A stretch of DNA of 64,000 bases, taken from positions 62,001-126,000 of the forward strand of contig JAFZUW010000051.1 of NCBI GenBank assembly GCA_017618195.1, read 5' to 3'. Numbering within the stretch: position 1 is the first letter of the stretch; the number at the start of each line of letters is the position of its first letter. The notes under the pieces are model-generated. The model ran no database searches and was not told the origin of the DNA. It was given only the letters and a program-made list of their open reading frames with translations. A program made the translations under genes and the position numbers. Of this stretch, positions 46,126 through 53,902 are shown one piece after another. The stretch is from Lachnospiraceae bacterium. Its GTDB lineage: Bacteria; Bacillota; Clostridia; Lachnospirales; Lachnospiraceae.

Positions 46126-46773
46126 ATGGAGAAGAAATCCTTGGGGACTTTTCTGACGGCGCTCCGCAAAGCTAACGGAATGACGCAGAAGGATCTTGCG
46201 GACCGTCTGAATGTATCAGATAAAGCCGTAAGCCGCTGGGAACGAAACGAGAGCTGCCCGGACGTAACGCTGATTCCGGTTATTGCCGATATCTTCGGAG
46301 TTACTTCGGATGAGCTGCTGCGCGGGGAACGTTGTGATAATGCGTACGAGTCCGATGTGACGGAACGCACGGATAAAGAGATCGCACATTTTACGGAAAG
46401 CATACGGTTACGTTTTCTGGTAGGGATGATTGCGGCAATCGGTGTTTCCGCTGCGGCTCTGTCAGCCGCAATTATAACTGCGGATGAACGGAGCACGAAA
46501 CCTTATTTTGGGACGATAGAGGGACTTGATGCATGGACGCAGAGGGTGTCGGTTCTTGATACGATTGCTTCCGCAGTCAGCTGGGCCTGCATTTTCACTG
46601 CGATAGCCTATGCCGTTATACAATTCATAAAAGCACAGGGAAAGCTTTCGATGATTGACCGTGATGACCTGACTTCGGACGTTAAACGTAAAGTGAGGAG
46701 AATCTTTCTTGTCGGAGCATGCTGTCTCGGAATAATCTTTTTTCTGAATATTGCATTACTCTTGGTATTATAA
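46126..46773 (+). CDS. XRE-family regulator fused to a membrane domain
   Basis: A 215-residue protein. Residues 7-60 form a Cro/CI helix-turn-helix (LRKANGMTQKDLADRLNVSDK, then RWERNESCPDVTLIPVIADIF). Three hydrophobic segments follow near 102-122, 148-168 and 195-215. DNA-binding proteins with a small membrane part of this kind are common in Lachnospiraceae; the signal sensed is not known. AGGGAGGAAG precedes ATG 46126. It faces pyrI, with a hairpin between them. Confidence 0.85.
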   Translation: MEKKSLGTFLTALRKANGMTQKDLADRLNVSDKAVSRWERNESCPDVTLIPVIADIFGVTSDELLRGERCDNAYESDVTERTDKEIAHFTESIRLRFLVGMIAAIGVSAAALSAAIITADERSTKPYFGTIEGLDAWTQRVSVLDTIASAVSWACIFTAIAYAVIQFIKAQGKLSMIDRDDLTSDVKRKVRRIFLVGACCLGIIFFLNIALLLVL

Positions 46774-46794
46774 AAATCCGCCGATAAATGAATT

Positions 46795-46837
46795 GACCCC
46801 CTTAAGCCGGATGATCCAGCTTCGGGGGGTCGTTTTT
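46795..46837 (+). terminator. Terminator between the XRE gene and pyrI (convergent)
   Basis: GACCCCC (46795-46801) pairs with GGGGGTC near 46825-46831, with more pairing inside (AAGC/GCTT), followed by GTTTTTA on the + strand. It ends the XRE transcript; on the - strand the following sequence is not T-rich. Confidence 0.75.
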
Positions 46838-46856
46838 ATGGGTTCGAATCGGTAAA

Positions 46857-47288
46857 TTACAGATTGGTCTCTTTATATTTCTGCTCGCAGTATACGCAGC
46901 GGTATACGCATTTTTCTTCGTTTGTGAGGCGGAAGCGGTGCGGGAGTTCCTGCTCGATACTTGTGATGCAGCGGGGGTTCTTGCACTTTAAGATGTTTGT
47001 TACCTCACGCGGAAGACGTACGCGGCGCTTCTCGACGATAACGTCGTTTTCGATGATGTTCAAGGTGATGTTCGGATCGAGTACCGCGAGCGTATCGAGG
47101 TCGACCGTGATCGGGCCTTCGATCTTGATGATGTCCTTACGGCCCATTTTATTGCTGGACGCGTTTTTGATGATGGCTACGCAGCAGTCGAGCTTGCCGA
47201 GTTCGAGATATTCGTAAATCTGCATGCCCTGGCCGGGTTTGATGTGGTCAATGACTACGCCTTGATGGAGTCCGCCGATATTTAACAT
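46857..47288 (-). CDS. pyrI: Aspartate carbamoyltransferase regulatory subunit
   Basis: A 143-residue regulatory chain that binds nucleotide effectors (CTP, UTP, ATP) and contacts PyrB. The allosteric domain comes first (GLHQGVVIDHIKPGQG, GRKDIIKIEG), then the zinc domain with Cys102, Cys107, Cys131 and Cys134 (CKNPRC and CVYC). The standard enzyme of enteric bacteria has the same layout at about 153 residues. It lies 15 bases downstream of pyrB on the same strand, with AAGGAGGTAC before ATG. Confidence 0.96.
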   Translation of the reverse strand: MLNIGGLHQGVVIDHIKPGQGMQIYEYLELGKLDCCVAIIKNASSNKMGRKDIIKIEGPITVDLDTLAVLDPNITLNIIENDVIVEKRRVRLPREVTNILKCKNPRCITSIEQELPHRFRLTNEEKCVYRCVYCEQKYKETNL

Positions 47289-47303
47289 GTTGTGTGTACC
47301 TCC

Positions 47304-48236
47304 TTATTTTTGCGGGATGCGGTCCTTGAGACCGAGGAGCAGAATGATCAGTGCCATGCGGGCGTAGACGCCGAAGCCGGCCTGACGGAAATATGCCGCG
47401 CGCGGGTCATCGTCGACCTCTACGGAGATTTCGTTGACACGCGGAAGCGGATGAAGGACGAACATGTCGTCGCGGGCAAGCTTCATCTTCTCGGGTGTCA
47501 GGATGAAGCTGTTCTTTAAGCGGATGTAATCTTCTTCGTTGAAGAAGCGCTCACGCTGAACTCTTGTCATGTAGAGGATATCAAGCTCGGGCATGACTTC
47601 GTCGAGCGAGCGGACTTCCTTATACGGAATGTTCTTTGCGTCGAGCACTTCCTCCTTGAGGTAAGCGGGGATGCAGAGCTCTTCGGGCGAGATCAGTACG
47701 AAGCGGATGCCGGGGTAGCGGACCATCGCGTTGATCAAAGAATGTACCGTACGGCCGAATTTAAGGTCGCCGCAAAGACCGATGGTCATGTTTTCAAGGC
47801 GCCCTTTGAGTTCGAGTATCGTAAGCAGGTCGGTGAGCGTCTGCGTCGGGTGGTTGTGGCCGCCGTCGCCCGCGTTGATGACCGGAATTCCCGAGTGCCT
47901 GGAAGCTACGAACGGAGCACCTTCCTTCGGATGACGCATTGCGCAGATGTCTGCATAGTAGGAGATGATGCGGATTGTATCGGAAACGCTTTCTCCTTTG
48001 GCGGCGGAACTGGAGTCCGCGCTCTGGAAACCGAGAACCGAACCGCCGAGATTGAGCATTGCCGCCTCGAACGAGAGACGCGTTCTCGTGCTCGGCTCGT
48101 AGAAGCAGGTTGCGAGTTTCTTGCCGTCGCATACGTGACGGTAGCGCTCAGGATCTTTCATGATGTCCTGAGCGAGCGAGAGGAGTTCCGTGAGTTCCTC
48201 AAGGCTTAAGTCCATCGGGCTGATAAGATGTTTCAT
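47304..48236 (-). CDS. pyrB: Aspartate carbamoyltransferase catalytic subunit
   Basis: A 310-residue enzyme making carbamoyl-aspartate, the committed step of pyrimidine synthesis. The carbamoyl-phosphate loop [13 protein letters not shown] holds Ser49-Thr50-Arg51-Thr52-Arg53; [15 protein letters not shown] and HPLPRVNEI are also diagnostic. CAGGAGGATACAC precedes ATG 48236. The other pyr genes are not in the window. The 120-base leader contains a CGGCTG/CAGCCG hairpin and CCTC-ATAACA-GAGG but no clear terminator or PyrR-site match. Confidence 0.97.
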   Translation of the reverse strand: MKHLISPMDLSLEELTELLSLAQDIMKDPERYRHVCDGKKLATCFYEPSTRTRLSFEAAMLNLGGSVLGFQSADSSSAAKGESVSDTIRIISYYADICAMRHPKEGAPFVASRHSGIPVINAGDGGHNHPTQTLTDLLTILELKGRLENMTIGLCGDLKFGRTVHSLINAMVRYPGIRFVLISPEELCIPAYLKEEVLDAKNIPYKEVRSLDEVMPELDILYMTRVQRERFFNEEDYIRLKNSFILTPEKMKLARDDMFVLHPLPRVNEISVEVDDDPRAAYFRQAGFGVYARMALIILLLGLKDRIPQK

Positions 48237-48339
48237 GTGTATCCTCCTGTATGTGAATTTTGATAGATGAAGGCTGAGTATCGTGGGCCCCTCTGTTATG
48301 AGGACTTTATCGGCTGCTTTACAGCCGCCCGTGACAGAA

Positions 48340-48370
48340 AATAATAAGCCTGCGATTATTTCGCAGGCTT
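48340..48370 (-). terminator. Terminator of uxaC, overlapping its stop codon
   Basis: On the - strand AAGCCTGCGA pairs with TCGCAGGCTT around a short loop, then TTATTTTCTG. The left arm encodes the last UxaC residues (KPAK) and the TAA stop lies in the loop region, so translating ribosomes should interfere with folding unless translation has just ended. Confidence 0.75.
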
Positions 48371-49765
48371 GAAATCAAAGTAACGGAGACAATTGTTGTA
48401 GCAAATATCCTCAACGAGGGAGCCGAGGAAGGAAATATCCGCGGGGTATTCGCCGCCGGCAACAAGTCCGCCGAGGAAGCGGCACAATATGCGGCGGAAA
48501 TATTCGTGTCTCGTATAGGAAAGAAGACTGCGCGAATCGGTAAGCATACCGATAAAATTCCCCAAAACGCCGAGTTCGGAAAGACTCGTAAGCTGAGCGA
48601 GCATGCCGTTTTTGTGATCATTAAACCACCAGGCCGAACCGTGCTGGATCTTGCCGGCAGCGGAAGCGTCCTGGAAACATCCGATTACCGAATCGATTGC
48701 CGCGTTGTCAACCGGATTCAGCGAATAAAGAACCGTCTTCGGAAGATCACCGGTCAATGCAAGCAGATTCAAAAAGTTGGTCAGCTGGGTAACGGGGGTA
48801 TAATTCTCAATGCAGTCAAAACCGGTGTTGGGACCGATCTTTAAGTACATGTATGTGTTGTTGTCGCGTTTTACGCCGTAATGAAGCTGCATGACGAAGC
48901 CTGCGCGCGTATACTGCTTTGCAAGGTAGGAAAGGAGATTGGTGCGGTATGCCATCGCCTCTTCCGGAGTAACCGCGCCTCCGTCCATCTTCTTACGGAA
49001 AATCGTACCGGCCGTTTCGTCATCGCACGGCTGATACATCACATAAGGAAGTCCGTGATCGGCCGTTTTGCAGCCGCGGAAAGCAAAGTAATGGATGCGT
49101 TCCGCCAGGCACTGCTTAAGGTCGGAAAGACTGTACATCGCCCAGTCGCAAACCTTGCCGAGATTCTGTACGTGGCCGGCAAATGCGGGCTTTTCGATGT
49201 CAAGATAATTATCCGGACGAAACGCGGGAAGGACCTGAACGTCAAAGTTCGGATCCTCGGCAAGCTGTTTATGGTATTTTAAGTCATCACAGGGATCGTC
49301 GGTCGTACAGAGAATCCGTACGTTGGACTTCCGGATCAGATTCCGGGCGGACATGACCGGTCTTTGCAAAGAAGCGTTGCAGCGGTCGAAGATTTCCCTC
49401 GCGGTATTCTCGTTCAAAGGCGTATCGATGCCGAAATAACGCTGCAGTTCAAGATGGCTCCAGTGGTAGAGCGGGTTTCCGGGGGCACGCTGTAAGGACT
49501 TCGCGAAAGCGAGAAACTTATCGTAATCGCTGCCGTCTCCGGTGATCAGTTTCTCGGGAATGCCGTTGCTGCGCATAAGACGCCACTTATAGTGGTCCGC
49601 GCCGAGCCAGAGTTCGGTAATCGAACGGAAATGAACGTCGTTTGCAATATCTTCCACCGGAATATGGCAATGGTAATCGATGATCGGCATATGCTCCGCG
49701 TATTTGTGATAAAGCGTCTCGGCATATTCCGTATCGAGAAGAAAATTGCGGTCCATGAATTCCAT
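48356..49765 (-). CDS. uxaC: Glucuronate isomerase
   Basis: A 469-residue amidohydrolase-fold isomerase converting D-glucuronate to D-fructuronate (and galacturonate to tagaturonate). Family features: N-terminus [35 protein letters not shown] with the metal-binding Hx[21 protein letters not shown] and [16 protein letters not shown]. The start is taken at 49765 because GGAGGC lies nine bases upstream; the codon at 49756 (MDRNF) is an alternative, and the longer frame up to 49996 crosses the promoter. Divergent from kdgK. Confidence 0.95.
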   Translation of the reverse strand: MEFMDRNFLLDTEYAETLYHKYAEHMPIIDYHCHIPVEDIANDVHFRSITELWLGADHYKWRLMRSNGIPEKLITGDGSDYDKFLAFAKSLQRAPGNPLYHWSHLELQRYFGIDTPLNENTAREIFDRCNASLQRPVMSARNLIRKSNVRILCTTDDPCDDLKYHKQLAEDPNFDVQVLPAFRPDNYLDIEKPAFAGHVQNLGKVCDWAMYSLSDLKQCLAERIHYFAFRGCKTADHGLPYVMYQPCDDETAGTIFRKKMDGGAVTPEEAMAYRTNLLSYLAKQYTRAGFVMQLHYGVKRDNNTYMYLKIGPNTGFDCIENYTPVTQLTNFLNLLALTGDLPKTVLYSLNPVDNAAIDSVIGCFQDASAAGKIQHGSAWWFNDHKNGMLAQLTSLSELGVLGNFIGMLTDSRSLLSYTRHEYFRRILCRFLGGLVAGGEYPADISFLGSLVEDICYNNCLRYFDFKPAK

Positions 49766-49805
49766 TCGGTTCTGCCTCCGTTTCCCCGAAAATCCTATCT
49801 GCGCT

Positions 49806-49834
49806 ATCTTACCATATCCGAAAAACAAATTCAA
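49806..49834 (-). promoter_or_regulatory. Sigma-A promoter of uxaC
   Basis: On the - strand TTGAAT (49834-49829), 17 bases, TAAGAT (49811-49806), with TGG before the -10. It is back to back with the kdgK promoter. Confidence 0.75.
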
Positions 49835-49863
49835 TAGAATTTGGCCGAAAAAACAAAAAATCT

Positions 49864-49895
49864 CAACATCTAGGTACTTCACAAGATTTATGTTG
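49864..49895. promoter_or_regulatory. Imperfect inverted repeat between divergent uxaC and kdgK promoters
   Basis: CAACAT (49864-49869) and ATGTTG (49890-49895) flank a 20-base spacer with partial internal symmetry (ATCT/AGAT). The right arm overlaps the kdgK -35. It could be an operator for a hexuronate regulator not present in the window. Confidence 0.35.
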
Positions 49896-49921
49896 CGGAA
49901 AACTCCAAGATGTGGTAAAAT
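49893..49921 (+). promoter_or_regulatory. Sigma-A promoter of kdgK
   Basis: TTGCGG (49893-49898), 17 bases, TAAAAT (49916-49921), with TGG before the -10. Confidence 0.75.
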
Positions 49922-49949
49922 TTCGAAAGAGTTGTATCGGAGGAATACT

Positions 49950-50972
49950 ATGGGCAGAATTGTTACGCTCGGTGAGATAATGCTTCGGCTTTCCACACCG
50001 GGATATGAGCGGTTTTTACAGGCGGACAGCTTTGATGTATGTTACGGCGGAGGAGAGGCAAATGTGGCCGTTTCCCTCGCAAATTTCGGCTATGACGTGT
50101 CTTATGTGACCAAGCTTCCGAAGAATGAGATCGGCGACAGCGCGGTTGCGGCGCTTCGCAAATACGGAGTGGACTGCAGCGGTATCGTGCGCGGCGGCGA
50201 CCGTGTCGGAATCTATTATCTGGAGACCGGCGCTTCGGTGCGTCCTTCCAAAGTCATTTACGATCGTGCGCATTCCGCGATTGCCGAAGCCGTTCCGTCG
50301 GATTTTGTTTTTGATAAGATCTTCGAGGGCGCGGAGTGGTTCCATTTTACCGGAATTACGCCCGCGATCAGCGATTCCGCTGCCGAAGTCACAAAGGCGG
50401 CTTTGATTGCCGCGAAGAAGCACGGACTTACCGTTTCGTGCGATCTGAACTTCCGTAAGAAGCTCTGGTCGAGCGAGAAGGCACGTAAGGTGATGACCGA
50501 GCTGATGCAGTACGTGGATGTATGCATCGGAAACGAAGAGGATGCCGACAAGGTACTCGGCTTCAAACCCGGCAACACCGACGTTACAAGCGGCAAGCTC
50601 GAACTCGCAGGCTACGAGGATATCTTTAAGCAGATGACCGAGCGGTTCGGTTTCAAATATGTCGTAAGTTCCCTTCGCGAGAGCATTTCGGCATCCGACA
50701 ACAACTGGTCCGCAGCCATCTATGACGGAAAGACGTTTTATCATTCCCGCACCTACAAGCTTCATATCGTGGACCGCGTCGGCGGAGGCGATTCATTCGC
50801 AGCCGGACTCATCTGCGGCCTGATGGACGGCAAGAGCGGAGCGGAAGCGTTGGAATTTGCCGTAGCGGCAAGTGCTTTGAAGCACACGATCCCCGGCGAT
50901 TTCAACTGTGTAACAAGAGACGAAGTACTTGCCCTTGCCGGCGGAGACGGCAGCGGCCGGGTACAGAGATAA
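49950..50972 (+). CDS. kdgK: 2-keto-3-deoxygluconate kinase (PfkB family)
   Basis: A 340-residue sugar kinase phosphorylating 2-keto-3-deoxygluconate to KDPG. PfkB features: the N-terminal TLGEIMLRLSTPGYERFLQA, the glycine pair in YGGGEANVAVSLANFGY, DLNFRKKLW and the catalytic region RVGGGDSFAAGLICGLM near 268-284. ATG 49950 follows CGGAGGAATA. It acts after UxuA. No KDPG aldolase gene is seen in the window, so that step is encoded elsewhere. Confidence 0.92.
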   Translation: MGRIVTLGEIMLRLSTPGYERFLQADSFDVCYGGGEANVAVSLANFGYDVSYVTKLPKNEIGDSAVAALRKYGVDCSGIVRGGDRVGIYYLETGASVRPSKVIYDRAHSAIAEAVPSDFVFDKIFEGAEWFHFTGITPAISDSAAEVTKAALIAAKKHGLTVSCDLNFRKKLWSSEKARKVMTELMQYVDVCIGNEEDADKVLGFKPGNTDVTSGKLELAGYEDIFKQMTERFGFKYVVSSLRESISASDNNWSAAIYDGKTFYHSRTYKLHIVDRVGGGDSFAAGLICGLMDGKSGAEALEFAVAASALKHTIPGDFNCVTRDEVLALAGGDGSGRVQR

Positions 50973-50992
50973 AGGAAAAGGAGACAGGTATT

Positions 50993-51637
50993 ATGAGTTT
51001 GAAGATTCAGAAAGTAACAGACGAAGCATTCGGCACTTACGGACGCGTAGTTACCGGCTATGACACGAAGGAACTTTTGGACGTTCTCGTTAAGACGACG
51101 CCCGCACCGGCTGATGCCGTTGTATACGTTCCTTCCGATGCCGGTCTTGAGGCCACTCCCGCAATGAAGGACTTCACGATGAACTGCTACGGCGGAATGC
51201 CGATCCAGATCGGTTACTGCAACGGAACCAACACGAAGCTGAACTGCCTTGAGTATCATCGCGACAGCGAGATCGATATTGCCGCTGAGGACTGCATCCT
51301 CCTTCTTGCACGTCAGCAGGACTGCATGGGCAAGATGCTCGACACCTCCAAGGTAGAGGCTTTCTTCTGCCCGGCAGGTACCGGCGTAGAGCTTTACGCA
51401 ACGACCCTTCACTATGCACCGTGCAGCGCGAAGAAGGGTGACCATTTCCGCGTAGTTATCATTCTTCCGAAGGGCACCAACCTTGACAAGCCCGCGATCA
51501 CCGTTAAGAACGATGACGATGCGCGTCTTTTCGCAGCCAACAAATGGCTCATTGCTCATCCCGAGGCTTCCGAAGCAAAGCAGGGCGCGGTAATCGGCCT
51601 TACCGGCGAGAACATTGACATTATCGATCTGATCTAG
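50993..51637 (+). CDS. DUF4867-like protein, sugar-pathway associated
   Basis: A 214-residue cytoplasmic protein that resembles the DUF4867 family. Visible blocks are VVYVPSDAGLEATPAMKDF, QIGYCNGTNTKLNCLEYHRDSEI and LYATTLHYAPCSAKKGDHFRVVIILPKG. The mix of His and Glu residues with beta structure suggests a cupin-like metal fold, which would fit an isomerase or epimerase, but this is inference. It starts 20 bases after kdgK with AAAAGGAGACAGG, so it likely works on the hexuronate/KDG route. Confidence 0.75.
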   Translation: MSLKIQKVTDEAFGTYGRVVTGYDTKELLDVLVKTTPAPADAVVYVPSDAGLEATPAMKDFTMNCYGGMPIQIGYCNGTNTKLNCLEYHRDSEIDIAAEDCILLLARQQDCMGKMLDTSKVEAFFCPAGTGVELYATTLHYAPCSAKKGDHFRVVIILPKGTNLDKPAITVKNDDDARLFAANKWLIAHPEASEAKQGAVIGLTGENIDIIDLI

Positions 51638-51697
51638 TATTTTCCGAACGCTTTTTTCGACATCCCATTTAGCGCATGGCGCAGAAAGAGGTAAGCT

Positions 51698-52165
51698 ATG
51701 AAATGTCCGTTTTGCGGAGATGAGAATACCAAGGTAATTGATTCCAGACCTTCCGAAGAAACCAATGCGATCCGCCGCCGCAGACAGTGCGAAAAGTGCG
51801 GTAAGCGTTTTACGACTTACGAGAAGGTGGAGACGATTCCGCTTGTTGTAATCAAGAAGGGCAATATCCGTGAGGCTTATGACCGTTCAAAGATCGAAGC
51901 CGGCGTATTCCGTTCCTGCCACAAGCGCCCGATCAGCGTATCCCAGATCACTCAGCTGGTGGACGAAGTCGAGAACGTTATCTTCAATATGGAAGAGAAA
52001 GAAATTCCGAGTTCCAAAATCGGCGAGCTGGTTATGGACAAGTTGAAGACGCTCGATGCGGTAGCTTATGTCAGATTTGCCTCCGTTTATCGTGAATTTA
52101 AGGATGTCGGAACCTTTATGGACGAGCTCAAGAAACTGCTCGATCATGAGGATAAGAAGAAATAG
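51698..52165 (+). CDS. nrdR: Transcriptional repressor NrdR
   Basis: A 155-residue ATP/dATP-sensing repressor of ribonucleotide reductase genes. The zinc ribbon has Cys3, Cys6, Cys31 and Cys34 (MKCPFCG and CEKCGKRF), followed by the ATP-cone from about 49 (LVVIKKGNIREAYDRSKIEAG) to 139. Full length. AAAGAGGTAAGC precedes ATG 51698. No nrd genes are in the window. Confidence 0.97.
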   Translation: MKCPFCGDENTKVIDSRPSEETNAIRRRRQCEKCGKRFTTYEKVETIPLVVIKKGNIREAYDRSKIEAGVFRSCHKRPISVSQITQLVDEVENVIFNMEEKEIPSSKIGELVMDKLKTLDAVAYVRFASVYREFKDVGTFMDELKKLLDHEDKKK

Positions 52166-52170
52166 GGAAG

Positions 52171-52188
52171 CATTTGCCCCGGCAAATG
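52171..52188 (+). repeat. Short perfect palindrome after nrdR
   Basis: CATTTGCC-CC-GGCAAATG, 8-bp arms with a two-base centre, six bases after the nrdR stop. No T tract follows. It could be an mRNA 3' structure or a protein-binding site. Confidence 0.55.
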
Positions 52189-52199
52189 TGACAAAGATT

Positions 52200-52235
52200 C
52201 CGTTTCGGATTCGGCAATGCGCCGAAGCGGTTTTT
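52200..52235 (+). terminator. Terminator of nrdR
   Basis: CCGTTTCGG (52200-52208) pairs with CCGAAGCGG (52222-52230), one G-U pair, followed by TTTTT. Confidence 0.82.
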
Positions 52236-52250
52236 GGATAAGACGATTTT

Positions 52251-52286
52251 AAGACAGCATTTTCCCAAAGAAGATGCTGTCTTTTT
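52251..52286 (+). terminator. Second terminator upstream of comM
   Basis: AAGACAGCAT (52251-52260) and ATGCTGTCTT (52273-52282) form a 10-bp stem that runs into a TTTTT tract. It lies before the comM promoter, giving two terminators in 90 bases. Confidence 0.85.
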
Positions 52287-52300
52287 ATGTGCTCCGCCAA

Positions 52301-52329
52301 TAGCGGGAACCGTTTCGGACGGGTACAAT
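52301..52329 (+). promoter_or_regulatory. Promoter of the comM operon
   Basis: TAGCGG (52301-52306), 17 bases, TACAAT (52324-52329). The -35 resembles the TTGCGG form used by yitT and kdgK here. Confidence 0.55.
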
Positions 52330-52363
52330 GAAACCGTTATCAATATGAAACGGAGTAAACGAT

Positions 52364-53902
52364 ATGTTTTGTGTGGTACAAAGTCTGGCACTTCTCGGGA
52401 TCGACGCGCTGCCCGTACGGGTCGAGGTGGATGTCGGGAACGGTCTGCCGGGGATCAATCTGGTAGGATACCTCTCGGCGGAAGTGAGAGAAGCAAGGGA
52501 GCGGGTGCGTGTGGCGCTTCGAAACGCAGGGTATCCGATCCCGGCGAAGAAGATTACGGTAAATCTGTCGCCCGCGGATATCCGTAAGGAGGGTACGGGG
52601 TTCGACCTTGCGATCGCGATCGGGATCATGGTCGGGTTAGAATGGATTCCGCAGGAGCTGACAAGGGATGCGTGCTTTCTCGGGGAGATCGGGCTGGACG
52701 GCGTGATCCGGCCGGTACCCGGCGTGCTTTCGTGCGCGTATGCGGCGAAGGAGGAAGGATACCGTAAGATCTACGTCCCGGCGGATAACGGTCAGGAAGC
52801 GGGAATGGTGGACGGGATCGAAGTATATGCGGCTGGGACGCTTACGGAAGTGATTGAGAGCTTTTTAGGGGAACAGCCGATGGAACCCCTCGTGCGGGAA
52901 TTTCATGCGGTGCCTGCGGAAACAAAGGACGATTTTGCAGACATCAGTGGGCAGTTTCTCGCGAAAAGAAGCGCGGTAATTGCGGCTGCGGGCGGACATA
53001 ACCTTTTACTGATGGGACCGCCCGGCTCAGGCAAGACGATGCTTGCGAAACGGATTCCGGGAATCCTTCCCGCGATCACTCCCGAAGAAAGCATTGAACT
53101 TACAAAGATTTACAGCGTGGCGGGGCTGATCCGCCCGGAGGAGGGACGGATCATGACAAGACCGTTTCGTAATCCGCATCATACGTGTACGCTTCCCGGT
53201 ATGGCGGGAGGAGGTTCGAGGCTGCCGGTTCCGGGGGAAATCACGCTTGCGACCGGGGGAGTATTATTTCTTGACGAGCTGCCGGAATTCCGAAGGGAGT
53301 GCATTGAGGCGCTCAGGCAGCCGTTAGAGGAGCACCGCGTCGTTATTTCAAGATTGTACGGCAGTTTCAGCCTGCCCGCATCGTTTCTTTTGGTTGCGGC
53401 GATGAATCCGTGTCCGTGCGGGTATTTTCCGGACAGGAACCGGTGCAGCTGCAGTCCGGACCGCATAAGGCGGTATATCGGAAAGATCAGCCAGGCGATC
53501 ATCGACCGGATCGATCTGTGCGTTGAGATGAGCGCGGTGCCGCTTAAGGATCTTTCGGCGAAGAACCGCGGTGAGACGAGTAAGGAAATCCGTGCAAAAG
53601 TGGAAGCGTGCAGGCAGATTCAGGCGGAGCGTTATAAGGACGAAACGTTCCGGATCAATTCGCAGATGCCCGCGTCGGCGCTTTCGAAATACTGCGTCTT
53701 AAGTGAAGCGGCGGAACGGAGACTTGCATCTGCTTTCCGTACGGAAGGCTTCAGCGCGAGGCTCTATGACCGGATCCGGCGGGTCGGACGGACCATAGCG
53801 GACCTTGCGGGTTCCGAAACGATCGGTGAAGAGCATATTGCCGAGGCGGTTATGTACCATGCGACCGACATCGGAAGGAGGCATACGGAACAATATGGGT
53901 AA
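52364..53902 (+). CDS. comM: ComM/YifB Mg-chelatase-like AAA+ ATPase
   Basis: A 512-residue protein. An N-terminal Lon-protease-like domain (VEVDVGNGLPGINLVGYLS) is followed by the AAA+ core with Walker A MGPPGSGKTMLAKRIPG near 216, ITLATGGVLFLDELPEF and the zinc-like NPCPCGYF segment, then a Mg-chelatase C-terminal domain. In transforming Gram-negatives ComM is a branch-migration helicase needed for recombination. Its place directly before dprA supports a role in DNA uptake or processing. It overlaps dprA by eight bases. Confidence 0.93.
   Translation: MFCVVQSLALLGIDALPVRVEVDVGNGLPGINLVGYLSAEVREARERVRVALRNAGYPIPAKKITVNLSPADIRKEGTGFDLAIAIGIMVGLEWIPQELTRDACFLGEIGLDGVIRPVPGVLSCAYAAKEEGYRKIYVPADNGQEAGMVDGIEVYAAGTLTEVIESFLGEQPMEPLVREFHAVPAETKDDFADISGQFLAKRSAVIAAAGGHNLLLMGPPGSGKTMLAKRIPGILPAITPEESIELTKIYSVAGLIRPEEGRIMTRPFRNPHHTCTLPGMAGGGSRLPVPGEITLATGGVLFLDELPEFRRECIEALRQPLEEHRVVISRLYGSFSLPASFLLVAAMNPCPCGYFPDRNRCSCSPDRIRRYIGKISQAIIDRIDLCVEMSAVPLKDLSAKNRGETSKEIRAKVEACRQIQAERYKDETFRINSQMPASALSKYCVLSEAAERRLASAFRTEGFSARLYDRIRRVGRTIADLAGSETIGEEHIAEAVMYHATDIGRRHTEQYG

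Noticed and set aside
48237..48330. PyrR-binding loop or T-box in the pyrB leader
   Set aside because: CCTC-ATAACA-GAGG and AGTCC are present, but the PyrR loop consensus does not fit, no terminator/antiterminator pair is seen, and no T-box sequence was found.
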